This document shows positions 54,292-63,376 of a DNA stretch of 64,000 nt, one piece after another. The position numbers and the translations under genes are program-made. The notes under the pieces were generated by a model, which had not been told where the DNA came from, made no database searches, and saw only the letters and a list, made by a program, of their open reading frames with translations. Within the stretch, counting starts at the first letter, position 1. Every line of letters starts with the position of its first letter. The stretch lies in the NCBI RefSeq assembly GCF_029193595.2, contig NZ_CP135052.1, forward strand, positions 3,534,001-3,598,000. The letters are read 5' to 3'. This stretch comes from Providencia hangzhouensis (GTDB taxonomy: Bacteria; Pseudomonadota; Gammaproteobacteria; Enterobacterales; Enterobacteriaceae).

Positions 54292-56037
54292 ATGGCTGGA
54301 CGAATTCCGCGTTCATTTATCAATGACTTGTTAGCAAGAACCGACATCATTGATTTAGTCGATGCAAAAGTCCCGTTAAAAAAACAGGGTAAAAACCATC
54401 ACGCTTGTTGTCCGTTCCATAATGAAAAAACGCCTTCTTTTACTGTAAATGGTGAAAGGCAATTTTATTACTGTTTTGGTTGTGGTGCGCATGGCAATGC
54501 CATCGATTTTTTGATGAATTATGACAAACTCGATTTTGTCGAAGCTATCGAAGAATTATCTGCACTACACGGCCTTGATGTCCCATATGAAAAAGGAACG
54601 GGTTCAAGCCAAATAGAACTTCATCAACGGCAAAATTTATATCAGTTGATGGAAAAAATTAATCAATTTTACTGTGCTGCCTTAAGTCATCCTTCTGCTA
54701 ATAAAGCGAAAGATTATTTAAGCCAACGTGGTTTAAGCACTGAAATTATAGAGCATTTTTCGATTGGCTTCGCCCCTGCGGGCTGGGACAACTTGCTCAA
54801 AAAGTTTGCTGTAAACCCAGAAAGTCGCAAACAGCTTGATGATGCTGGCATGTTAGTGACAAATGATAATGGCCGAGTCTATGACCGCTTTAGAGAGCGT
54901 GTCATGTTCCCAATTCGGGATAGGCGCGGTCGTGTGATTGCCTTCGGTGGACGCGTATTAGGAGATGCTCTTCCTAAATACTTGAACTCCCCTGAAACCG
55001 ATATTTTCCATAAAGGTCGCCAGTTATTTGGCCTTTATGAAGCAACACAAAACAGTAATGAATTATCAAAATTACTGGTAGTTGAAGGTTATATGGACGT
55101 TGTTGCACTTGCTCAGTACGATATCCGCTATGCGGTTGCTTCACTGGGTACATCAACAACCTCAGAACATATTCAGTTACTTTATCGTTCAACAGATACG
55201 GTTATTTGTTGCTATGATGGTGACCGCGCTGGCCGAGAAGCGGCATGGCGAGCACTTGAAACAGCCCTACCTTATCTGACGGACGGCCGTCAATTGCGTT
55301 TTATGTTTTTACCAGACGGCGAAGACCCTGATTCATTAGTACGTAAAGAAGGCAAAGACGCTTTTGAGCAACGCATGAAGGATGCTCAAACCCTTTCTGC
55401 TTTTTTATTTGATTCACTTGTGCCACAGGTAGATTTAAAAACGCAAGAAGGGAAAGCAAAATTTAGTAAACTGGCTATCCCTTTGATTAAGCAAATACCT
55501 GGTGAAACGCTGCGCCTTTATATGGCACAAGAGCTAGGAAATTTTATTGGTATACCGGATATTTCTCAAGTTCTTGCTATGATTGATAGAGAGAGCACAG
55601 AACAAGTTAACTATCAGGCTCCCAAATTAAAACCAACCACAATGCGAATACTTATCGCGCTGTTGGTACAGAATCCGAACTTTTCGGAGCTTGTTCCCTC
55701 ATTAGAGGGAATTGCCCATATTCAAATGCCGGGGCTTTCTCTATTTCAGGAATTGGTCGATGTCTGCCGTTCCACCCCCGGAATGTCAACTGGGCAGTTG
55801 CTAGAGCGTTATCGTGATAATAAATTTGCGAAACAGCTTGAAAAACTGGCAACGTGGAACGATATAGAAATAGAGGAGATAGCGGAAAATACTTTTATAG
55901 ATGCCTTAAACCATCTATTTAATAGCGCACTCGACGAACGTTTCGACTATTTGATAGCAAAAGAACGAACTGAAGGGCTGACCCCAGAAGAGCGCGAAGA
56001 AGTCCGCTTAATCACTCTTTCCAGAGTGAAAACATAA
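54292..56037 (+). CDS. dnaG: DNA primase
   Basis: Makes RNA primers at the replication fork under DnaB. 581 residues, as in E. coli. The zinc-binding CHC2 domain has Cys40, His43, Cys61 and Cys64. The TOPRIM catalytic core has VVEGYMDVVALAQ (about 263-275) and CCYDGDRAGREAAWRALE (about 305-322). The C-terminal helicase-binding domain follows from about 440. It is the second gene of the macromolecular synthesis operon. Confidence 0.97.
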   Translation: MAGRIPRSFINDLLARTDIIDLVDAKVPLKKQGKNHHACCPFHNEKTPSFTVNGERQFYYCFGCGAHGNAIDFLMNYDKLDFVEAIEELSALHGLDVPYEKGTGSSQIELHQRQNLYQLMEKINQFYCAALSHPSANKAKDYLSQRGLSTEIIEHFSIGFAPAGWDNLLKKFAVNPESRKQLDDAGMLVTNDNGRVYDRFRERVMFPIRDRRGRVIAFGGRVLGDALPKYLNSPETDIFHKGRQLFGLYEATQNSNELSKLLVVEGYMDVVALAQYDIRYAVASLGTSTTSEHIQLLYRSTDTVICCYDGDRAGREAAWRALETALPYLTDGRQLRFMFLPDGEDPDSLVRKEGKDAFEQRMKDAQTLSAFLFDSLVPQVDLKTQEGKAKFSKLAIPLIKQIPGETLRLYMAQELGNFIGIPDISQVLAMIDRESTEQVNYQAPKLKPTTMRILIALLVQNPNFSELVPSLEGIAHIQMPGLSLFQELVDVCRSTPGMSTGQLLERYRDNKFAKQLEKLATWNDIEIEEIAENTFIDALNHLFNSALDERFDYLIAKERTEGLTPEEREEVRLITLSRVKT

Positions 56038-56224
56038 TCTAACCCAAAACAGAATTAATATTTTAAACGGCTTAAGTGCCGATAAACACAAGGCAAATGC
56101 CTGTAAAATGCTACGAAAATAAAGGGCGTAGCGAATAATAAATATTCCCTTTGTATGTTCTTGTTGGCCGAATGTTTCGCCGACCGACACCAATCTAAAT
56201 ACTCAGAAGTGTGGATACCGTCTT

Positions 56225-58078
56225 ATGGAGCAAAACCCGCAGTCGCAGCTTAAGCTACTCGTAACCAAGGGTAAAGAGCAAGGTTACTTAACCTATGCTG
56301 AGGTCAACGACCATCTGCCGGAAGATATCGTCGATTCAGATCAAATCGAAGATATCATTCAGATGATTAATGACATGGGCATCCAGGTCATGGAAGAAGC
56401 ACCTGATGCCGATGATTTAATTTTGGCTGAAAATACTTCCGATACTGATGAAGATGCAGCAGAAGCCGCTGCACAAGTGCTGTCCAGTGTTGAAAGTGAA
56501 ATCGGCCGTACAACCGATCCTGTTCGCATGTATATGCGTGAAATGGGAACCGTCGAGCTTCTCACTCGAGAAGGCGAAATCGACATTGCAAAACGTATCG
56601 AGGATGGTATTAATCAGGTTCAGTGCTCTGTTGCTGAATATCCTGAGGCTATCACTTATCTTCTTGAGCAATATGACCGTGTTGAAGCAGGAGAAAGCCG
56701 TTTATCTGATTTAATTACTGGCTTTGTTGACCCTAACGCGGAAGAAGATCTTGCACCAACAGCGACTCACGTTGGCTCTGAATTACCACAAGAAGAGCTT
56801 GATAAAGACGATGACGAAGACGAAGAAGATGAAGACGGTGATGACAGCGATAGCGATGACGATAACAGCATCGATCCTGAATTAGCACGTCAAAAATTCT
56901 CTGATCTTCGTGAGCAATATGAAAAAACGCGTCAACATATTAAACAATATGGCCGTAGTGATGCAAAAACGGCTGCCGCTATTGAGCAGCTTTCCGAAGT
57001 ATTTAAAGAATTCCGTTTAGTTCCTAAGCAATTTGACTATCTGGTCAATAACATGCGTGAAATGATGGACAGAGTTCGCTTACAAGAGCGTACCATCATG
57101 AAACTATGTGTTGAGCAGTGCAAGATGCCGAAGAAAAACTTCATTACTTTATTCAGTGGTAATGAGACCAGTGAAACTTGGTTAACTGCTGCAAAAGCAA
57201 TGAACAAGCCTTGGTCAGAAAAACTACTTGAAGTTGAAGAAGAAATTCTGCGTTGCCTACAAAGACTGCGTCAAATTGAAGAAGAAACGGGTCTGACTAT
57301 CGAACAAGTTAAAGATATCAACCGTCGTATGTCTATCGGTGAAGCGAAAGCACGCCGTGCGAAGAAAGAGATGGTTGAAGCAAACTTACGTCTGGTAATT
57401 TCTATCGCTAAGAAATACACCAACCGTGGCTTGCAGTTCCTTGACCTGATTCAAGAAGGTAACATCGGTCTGATGAAAGCCGTTGATAAGTTTGAATATC
57501 GCCGTGGTTATAAGTTCTCAACTTATGCAACTTGGTGGATCCGTCAAGCTATCACGCGTTCAATTGCAGACCAAGCACGTACTATTCGTATCCCGGTTCA
57601 CATGATTGAAACTATCAACAAACTGAACCGTATCTCTCGCCAAATGCTGCAAGAAATGGGCCGTGAGCCATCGCCAGAAGAACTGGCAGAACGCATGCTA
57701 ATGCCGGAAGATAAAATTCGTAAAGTACTGAAGATTGCTAAAGAACCTATCTCTATGGAAACCCCTATCGGTGATGATGAAGATTCACATTTAGGTGATT
57801 TTATTGAAGATACAACTTTAGAGCTGCCTTTAGACTCAGCAACGTCAGAAAGCTTACGCTCTGCAACTCACGAAGTGTTAGCAGGCTTAACCGCCCGTGA
57901 AGCAAAAGTGCTACGCATGCGTTTTGGTATCGACATGAATACTGACCACACCCTTGAGGAAGTTGGTAAACAGTTTGATGTTACCCGTGAGCGTATCCGT
58001 CAGATCGAAGCGAAAGCGTTACGTAAATTACGTCACCCAAGCCGCTCAGAAGTTCTGCGCAGCTTCCTTGACGAATAA
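56225..58078 (+). CDS. rpoD: RNA polymerase primary sigma factor RpoD (sigma-70)
   Basis: Housekeeping sigma factor. 617 residues against 613 in E. coli. Region 1.1 (1-80) is followed by region 1.2 ([16 protein letters not shown], about 97). An acidic non-conserved insert is rich in Asp and Glu (about 190-215). Region 2 ([20 protein letters not shown], then [15 protein letters not shown]) and region 4 ([20 protein letters not shown] with the -35-binding helix) are intact. It is the last gene of the operon and is followed by a strong terminator. Confidence 0.97.
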   Translation: MEQNPQSQLKLLVTKGKEQGYLTYAEVNDHLPEDIVDSDQIEDIIQMINDMGIQVMEEAPDADDLILAENTSDTDEDAAEAAAQVLSSVESEIGRTTDPVRMYMREMGTVELLTREGEIDIAKRIEDGINQVQCSVAEYPEAITYLLEQYDRVEAGESRLSDLITGFVDPNAEEDLAPTATHVGSELPQEELDKDDDEDEEDEDGDDSDSDDDNSIDPELARQKFSDLREQYEKTRQHIKQYGRSDAKTAAAIEQLSEVFKEFRLVPKQFDYLVNNMREMMDRVRLQERTIMKLCVEQCKMPKKNFITLFSGNETSETWLTAAKAMNKPWSEKLLEVEEEILRCLQRLRQIEEETGLTIEQVKDINRRMSIGEAKARRAKKEMVEANLRLVISIAKKYTNRGLQFLDLIQEGNIGLMKAVDKFEYRRGYKFSTYATWWIRQAITRSIADQARTIRIPVHMIETINKLNRISRQMLQEMGREPSPEELAERMLMPEDKIRKVLKIAKEPISMETPIGDDEDSHLGDFIEDTTLELPLDSATSESLRSATHEVLAGLTAREAKVLRMRFGIDMNTDHTLEEVGKQFDVTRERIRQIEAKALRKLRHPSRSEVLRSFLDE

Positions 58079-58097
58079 TTGATTTATTTATATCTAA

Positions 58098-58125
58098 AAA
58101 CACCTGCTCCGGCAGGTGTTTTTTT
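58098..58125 (+). terminator. Intrinsic terminator of rpoD
   Basis: AAACACCTGC (58098-58107), loop TCCG, GCAGGTGTTT, then more T's. It lies 19 bases after the rpoD stop. Confidence 0.9.
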
Positions 58126-58148
58126 ATGGTCACTAAAACCATGGAAAG

Positions 58149-58541
58149 CTACACTACCGGTGTTTCATGCAAATAAACCCAAACACACTTTTCGGGTTCG
58201 ACCCTGATACATGCAGTCGAAATTCTTAACGACTCAATACCATTTATTTGCTGTTTTTCTTGATACTGAACCCAGCAATAGCCATTGTCTTCGCGCAATG
58301 GAATCAGATTAATACACTCTGTAGAAAATGATGTTCTAGCCCCTACATTCTGACTAAATAACTGAGTCACTGCATTTAATCCAATACAATGGCCTTGTGT
58401 GGTAACCATTTTGAAGTTGTCATCGAAGCTGGCTAATAACGGCGCCAAACTTTTATTACCACGACGCCCTGTAAAAATATCCTCAATAAGAATATGTAAA
58501 TCCACCACGCTTTGCTGCGCTCTTTCCATTGTTTCACTCAT
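58149..58541 (-). CDS. Small NTF2-like (DUF4440/SnoaL-type) protein
   Basis: 130 residues, no signal peptide. The pattern of an N-terminal helix (QQSVVDLHILIEDIF), then LLASFDDNFKMVTTQGHCIGL, and a later run of strands (YCWVQYQEKQQINGIE, then VWVYLHETPVV) is that of NTF2-like proteins, which bind small hydrophobic molecules or act as isomerases or hydrolases. The assignment is tentative. Its ATG follows the MFS transporter stop directly (stop TAA, then ATG; AAGGAA is the ribosome site), so the two are co-translated. Confidence 0.6.
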   Translation of the reverse strand: MSETMERAQQSVVDLHILIEDIFTGRRGNKSLAPLLASFDDNFKMVTTQGHCIGLNAVTQLFSQNVGARTSFSTECINLIPLREDNGYCWVQYQEKQQINGIESLRISTACIRVEPEKCVWVYLHETPVV

Positions 58542-59873
58542 TTATTTTTCCTTGATCACTGAAATTAATGAAAGTAACCCGAGTATTGATGCAATAAGAA
58601 ACGTAAGTTGATAACGTAATAAATCACTCGAGAAAGTCATTAAGCTAAATATAGAAATAAATACGACTGCACCAACACTAAATGCGACTTGTCGATTAAT
58701 ATTCCATAACACGCTACCTTGAAGTAAATCTTTGTCTTTGAAATCCATCAACGAGCTAATTTGTGCAGTATTGGCGCTCAACCCTCCACCCATCCCCATC
58801 AATAAATAAGCAATTATCAATAAACTGAGCTGGCTGGAAGATGAGACCCAATAAAGCAGAAAAATACCAAGGCTATGTAATGTAATACCAATAATAAATA
58901 ATCGTTTTTTTCCTATCTGTAAGTAAAGACGTCCACCAGTTAACATTGATATTACCGCCCCCAATGCATATAGCACCATAAATAGCCCGGTTTTTGCTGC
59001 ACTGAACCCCATGTTCTCTTGTAGATTAAAAATATTGAGTAAATTAACTCCCGTAAAAATACCGGGAACAGCATAGTAAACAATAAAAGCATTACGCAGA
59101 TTGCTATTTTTCAATAACTGAAAATTTAAAATAGGTTCTCGACATTTTTGGGCATATTTAAGGTAAACAATAAATACGAATACAGAAGTAAAAAAGCTCG
59201 CCAAAGCCAATAGTAAATTGTGATAATCATTATAAAAAGAAAATGATAATAATAGGCTTAACAAACTTAAACTCACCATTATTAGCCCCAAAATATCTGG
59301 CTTTTCTCTTATTTTTTTCCCATCATTTTTTATCCATATCCAAGCGAGTACTGCCGTTAGTAATGAGAAAGGTAAATTAGAATAAAAGACCCAATGCCAA
59401 GACAAAGAATCAATAATTAGGCCGCCAATTGTAGGTGAAAATGCGGGAGCAATTAACGCGACTGTCATAATCAATGTTGATATACGCTGACGATCATTAT
59501 TTGGAAATAATGCAAAAACTAACGCCTGACCTACCGGAATTAATAACCCTCCCGCAGCCCCTTGGATAAAGCGCCAAAAAATTAAGCTATATATTGAATC
59601 ACTGCTTCCACTGAGCCAAGCTGCAATAGAAAAAAGTAGCATGGAATAACACAGTAATTTTTGGTTACCTAACCTACCTGCTAACCATAAGCTGATTGGC
59701 ATCACCAGAACTAAACCTAAAATATAGGCATTGGCAACCCAAGCCACTTGAGATTGGCTTGCTGAAAATGATGCAGCAATGTCAGGCAATGCTATCGCTG
59801 ACATAAAAATATTAATACAATCAATAAAGAAACCGAGTAAAAATACTGTGGCAATTTTGTATCGATAAGTCAT
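58542..59873 (-). CDS. MFS transporter, DHA2-like multidrug family
   Basis: 443 residues with about 12-14 hydrophobic segments. The start at 59873 (MTYRYKIATVFLLG) has GGAGG at a good distance; the frame is open further up without support. The N-terminal WVANAYILGLVLVMPISLW and the loop LAGRLGNQKLL (motif A) point to the drug:H+ antiporter family related to EmrB/QacA. The substrate is unknown. It is followed by the small NTF2-like gene and lies back to back with a LysR regulator that probably controls it. Confidence 0.85.
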   Translation of the reverse strand: MTYRYKIATVFLLGFFIDCINIFMSAIALPDIAASFSASQSQVAWVANAYILGLVLVMPISLWLAGRLGNQKLLCYSMLLFSIAAWLSGSSDSIYSLIFWRFIQGAAGGLLIPVGQALVFALFPNNDRQRISTLIMTVALIAPAFSPTIGGLIIDSLSWHWVFYSNLPFSLLTAVLAWIWIKNDGKKIREKPDILGLIMVSLSLLSLLLSFSFYNDYHNLLLALASFFTSVFVFIVYLKYAQKCREPILNFQLLKNSNLRNAFIVYYAVPGIFTGVNLLNIFNLQENMGFSAAKTGLFMVLYALGAVISMLTGGRLYLQIGKKRLFIIGITLHSLGIFLLYWVSSSSQLSLLIIAYLLMGMGGGLSANTAQISSLMDFKDKDLLQGSVLWNINRQVAFSVGAVVFISIFSLMTFSSDLLRYQLTFLIASILGLLSLISVIKEK

Positions 59874-59972
59874 GGGCTTCCTCCGGTGGCAAAGAATAGG
59901 TTTAAGTACTTTCTTTGTCGATACAAGGGAGGTAACATGATTGTTTAATAAAAAAGAACAATCTTTATCATT

Positions 59973-60872
59973 ATGCAAAGAAACCTTAAAAAGATTATCA
60001 GTTTTCTACAGGTTGTTGATTCGGGTTCATTCACTAAAGCCGCAGATATTTTAGGGCTAAGTCGCTCTATGGTTAGTGTCGATATCAAACAATTAGAAGG
60101 TCAGCTTAATGTAAGCTTGCTAACACGAAACACGCGAAATATTGCATTAACAGAGGTAGGAAAACATTTTTATGACGACTTTAAACGTATTCAAAATCAA
60201 ATAAATGAAGCATTCGAAAAAAGCCAAAATTTAGGAACGAATATTGCTGGTTTGCTACGTTTTTCATCAACGAGTGAATTTGGCCAACGTTTTATTTTGC
60301 CGCTACTCCCTGAATTTTGCCGCCTTTATCCTAAGTTAAGGTTACAATATTCATTTAACTCATCATTAGATGACCTGATCACAGAAAAACTCGATTTATC
60401 TATTCGATTAGGTAATTTAAAAAATTCATCTCTTAAAATGAAAAAACTGGGTGAATATGAGATTTACTTAGTCTCCACTCCTGAATTTCTAAAAAAATAC
60501 CCAATCAAACAACTCACTGATTTAGCAAATGTCCCATGGATTAACCATGCGCTATTAAACTGGCAAGATCCTCAATATTTTTTACAGAATTCAAAAAATG
60601 AAAAATATTACTTACCTTTAATTAAAAGCCAATATGAGTCTAATTCTGCGGCCGTTATTCACCATATGGTGCTAGCCTCTTTAGGTATTGCTATCTGCCC
60701 TGCTTGGATGGTTGACGACGACTTGCAGCATGAGCGTTTAGTTCATGTGTTACCCGAATACCGTTTACCGAAACAAAATATTCAATTACTTTATCCAAAT
60801 ACTTTTGTTTTACCGGCTAAGACACGTGCATTTATCGATTTTTTAGTCGATAAATTAGCTGTAAATAAATAA
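59973..60872 (+). CDS. LysR-family transcriptional regulator
   Basis: 299 residues. The N-terminal winged helix-turn-helix (about 1-60: FLQVVDSGSFTKAADILGLS, then MVSVDIKQLEGQLNVSLLTR) is followed by the periplasmic-binding-like effector domain (about 90-295). It is divergent from the MFS gene, with 99 bases between the starts, the usual LysR layout for controlling the neighbour and itself. The effector cannot be read from sequence. It belongs to the branch near AaeR/DsdC-type short regulators only by general pattern. Confidence 0.9.
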   Translation: MQRNLKKIISFLQVVDSGSFTKAADILGLSRSMVSVDIKQLEGQLNVSLLTRNTRNIALTEVGKHFYDDFKRIQNQINEAFEKSQNLGTNIAGLLRFSSTSEFGQRFILPLLPEFCRLYPKLRLQYSFNSSLDDLITEKLDLSIRLGNLKNSSLKMKKLGEYEIYLVSTPEFLKKYPIKQLTDLANVPWINHALLNWQDPQYFLQNSKNEKYYLPLIKSQYESNSAAVIHHMVLASLGIAICPAWMVDDDLQHERLVHVLPEYRLPKQNIQLLYPNTFVLPAKTRAFIDFLVDKLAVNK

Positions 60873-60952
60873 AGATATATCGATTCAATGTTTCTAAAGT
60901 GTAGTTTCTAATCTACCACAGTATAAAAACTCATTTTTCTCATTGTTAATGG

Positions 60953-60978
60953 CTATTATGCCCTCCATGGCATAATAG
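60953..60978. terminator. Hairpin between convergent lysR-type gene and hdeB-like gene
   Basis: Perfect 10-bp stem CTATTATGCC (60953-60962) with GGCATAATAG (60969-60978) around CTCCAT. It lies between two convergent stops. No long T-run on either side, so terminator status is likely but not certain. Confidence 0.55.
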
Positions 60979-60984
60979 TTAGCA

Positions 60985-61284
60985 TTATTTCTTAGATGCT
61001 AAATAATCTTGCAGAGTGCCTTCCGGTTTTTTCTTACAAAACTCAACAATCTGAGGGACCTCAGCAACACTTTGCTCTGTTAGCGCAACATAATCTCCAC
61101 CTTTAAATTGCGTTTCTTGGTTTGTTACCCATAACGCAACAGGTGCCCAGCTTTGAGGATCTAAATTAATAAATTGCTGGCAAGTCATATTCTCAGGTGT
61201 AACCGTATTTTTGTCAGCTGCCATTGAGTTAAATGAAATTGTAGATACAGCAAATAATACACTAGATATAATAACCTTTCTCAT
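60985..61284 (-). CDS. hdeB: HdeB-like periplasmic acid-stress chaperone
   Basis: 99 residues. Signal peptide (MRKVIISSVLFAVSTISFNS, cut after MAA near residue 23). The mature part contains MTCQQFINLDPQSWAPVALW, KGGDYVALTEQSV and EFCKKKPEG, which follow E. coli HdeB closely, including the two cysteines that form its disulfide. HdeB protects periplasmic proteins at mildly acid pH. AAAGGAG precedes the ATG. No hdeA partner is next to it; it stands alone between a LysR gene and an MFS gene. Confidence 0.85.
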   Translation of the reverse strand: MRKVIISSVLFAVSTISFNSMAADKNTVTPENMTCQQFINLDPQSWAPVALWVTNQETQFKGGDYVALTEQSVAEVPQIVEFCKKKPEGTLQDYLASKK

Positions 61285-61481
61285 TTTAAACTCCTTTGGA
61301 AAATTAAAAACATATAATCATGTGGCTGGTTATTATTAGCATATTATTTATGAGAATTACATATTCCAATTTTGATGATTAAATTTATACTGAATTAAAA
61401 AATCGAATAACAGACAATAAAAACAATCAATTACAAACAATGACCTAATTAGAGCATCAATATAAGATTTGTTTTTTATAG

Positions 61482-61504
61482 AAAAGCCACTTATAAAAAG
61501 TGGC
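61482..61504 (-). terminator. Terminator after the ACS-type MFS gene
   Basis: Perfect 7-bp stem GCCACTT (61486-61492) with AAGTGGC (61498-61504) and a 5-base loop. Read on the minus strand it is followed by TTTTCTATAAAAAAC. It starts 12 bases after the stop of the transporter gene. Confidence 0.65.
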
Positions 61505-61516
61505 CATAAAATTTAA

Positions 61517-62812
61517 CTATACTACTTTTACTTCCATCTCTGCAGGGTCTTTAATTGGTTCATTAACAAAGAAGAAATAAACCAATGATGCAAGGAATGC
61601 GACCGTTGCACAAACAACAAGGGCTAAGGTAAATGAATGTGTTTGGTCAATAATAATACCGGTAATAATCGGAGCAAATGACCCTCCAATAAAACCACCG
61701 AAATTTTGAATACCACTCACTGAGGTAATTAAACGAGAAGGCACTGAAACTAAAATCAATCCCCAAGCAGAAGTCCCTGCAAAGTGAATAGAAAACAAGG
61801 CCATACTAATACAAGCAACAGCTGAAAATGTGCTGTCAGTATAAGCAGCAGGTAGTGTAAATATGGCAGCAAATAATAAGCCTAAGCAAATCATCCATTT
61901 ACGGCTTTTCATTTTGTCAGCACCACGTTTCACCACATAGTCTGCAACAACACCATTTACGAGCATTCCAAGCGCACCAAATAAAAAGGGTATTGCGGCA
62001 ACCCAGCCAGTTTTTTCTAGACTTAAACCTCTGGAGTTTTCAAGATAAGCGGGCAACCATGTTAGATATAGCCAAACCATATAACCCACACCATTAAACC
62101 CAATAATCATTCCCCATAAAGAACGTTGTTTAAATAATGATGCCCATTCTTTGAAAGAAACTTTATTCGTTGAAGATGGTGGAGCTCCGTCATTTAAATA
62201 GTTTAATTCATCATCTGTTAATTCTAATTGTTCACGATTACGATAGAAAATAAACCAAAGTATAGACAGAATAATCCCACTAATACCGATAATAATAAAC
62301 ATTGTACGCCAGCCAAAAGCTAACATTAATGCAATGAGCAAAGGTGGAGCCAGCGCTTGAGCTAACGTAGAGGACATATTAACAATCCCCATAGGTAACC
62401 CTCGTTCACGAATATTATACCAATCATTAACGACTTTAACGCCTGTAGGTAAATGTGGGGCTTCACCAATACCTAAAATAACTCGCGCAATAATTAAATG
62501 GGTAAATGAAGATAATAGCCCTGTAACCGTTTGTGCTAACGACCATAAGAACAAACCAAAGCCATAAATCTTTTTAACTCCAAAGCGCTCCATTACCATA
62601 CCTATAGGTAATTGGCATAACGCATAACCAAATGAAAATACTGATAACAGTAATCCCATTTGGGTTGCACTAAATCCTAATTCTTTACTTATTGTAGAGT
62701 TAGCAATAGAGAGTGATGCTCTATCTAAAAAGTTAATGATACCTGCTATCAACAAAAATGTAAGCGCAATAAGCTGCCAGCGCTTTAGTCTTTTACTCGC
62801 ATGTAGTGACAT
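61517..62812 (-). CDS. MFS transporter, anion:cation symporter (ACS) family
   Basis: 431 residues, about 12 membrane segments. The N-terminal NFLDRASLSIA and the loop MVMERFGVKKIYGFGLFLWS, then RVILGIGEAPHLPTGVKVVN, are the ACS-family pattern shared with transporters of sugar acids such as galactonate, glucarate and hexuronates. Substrate unknown; next to a RidA protein and an M20 peptidase, an amino-acid conjugate or acidic peptide is possible. It is the last gene of the probable operon starting outside the window. Confidence 0.88.
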   Translation of the reverse strand: MSLHASKRLKRWQLIALTFLLIAGIINFLDRASLSIANSTISKELGFSATQMGLLLSVFSFGYALCQLPIGMVMERFGVKKIYGFGLFLWSLAQTVTGLLSSFTHLIIARVILGIGEAPHLPTGVKVVNDWYNIRERGLPMGIVNMSSTLAQALAPPLLIALMLAFGWRTMFIIIGISGIILSILWFIFYRNREQLELTDDELNYLNDGAPPSSTNKVSFKEWASLFKQRSLWGMIIGFNGVGYMVWLYLTWLPAYLENSRGLSLEKTGWVAAIPFLFGALGMLVNGVVADYVVKRGADKMKSRKWMICLGLLFAAIFTLPAAYTDSTFSAVACISMALFSIHFAGTSAWGLILVSVPSRLITSVSGIQNFGGFIGGSFAPIITGIIIDQTHSFTLALVVCATVAFLASLVYFFFVNEPIKDPAEMEVKVV

Positions 62813-62905
62813 AATTAAGTACCTTTAAGACGTAACAGGACCCTGCGGAATAATATTTACTCCGCAGATTTATTTTATTAATAATCTTTAGTTGTTATCT
62901 ATTAT

Positions 62906-63367
62906 TTACGACTTTAGCTTTAATATTAATTCTATTTCCACTGGCGTATCAAAAGGCAATGTATTCGTACCTATTGCTGAACGTGCATGCTTACCTTTAT
63001 CACCGAGTATTTCAATTAAAAAATCTGAAGCTCCATTCATGACTTGTGGCTGGTTTTTAAAATCATCAGTGCTTTGTACAAAGCCCAATAATTTTATACA
63101 TTCATCAATTTTATCTAAATCTCCTAAATAGGCTTTTAACGAGGAAAATATATTAACAATACACTGTTTTGCTGCTTCTTGGCCTTGCTCGACTGTTAAT
63201 TCTTTACCTAATGTACCACTATAAATTAATACTCCATCTTTTTGACAATCATGGCCTGATGTATAAAGTAAATCACCATACTGCTTAATAGATACATATG
63301 AAAACTTTGGTGCCTCTGGTGTGGCAAGTTTAATTCCTTTTTCTTCTAATTTCTTCTCAATATTCAT
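62906..63367 (-). CDS. RidA/YjgF-family protein
   Basis: 153 residues with the RidA fold: YGDLLYTSGHDC (about 31), QCIVNIFSSLKAYLGDLDKI and a C-terminal HARSAIGTNTLPFDTPVEIEL with the conserved Arg. Classical RidA removes reactive imines (2-aminoacrylate); longer variants like this are often placed in catabolic operons. It starts 9 bases after the M20 gene stop and is 93 bases before the MFS gene on the same strand. Confidence 0.85.
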   Translation of the reverse strand: MNIEKKLEEKGIKLATPEAPKFSYVSIKQYGDLLYTSGHDCQKDGVLIYSGTLGKELTVEQGQEAAKQCIVNIFSSLKAYLGDLDKIDECIKLLGFVQSTDDFKNQPQVMNGASDFLIEILGDKGKHARSAIGTNTLPFDTPVEIELILKLKS

Positions 63368-63376
63368 TCAATTTTC

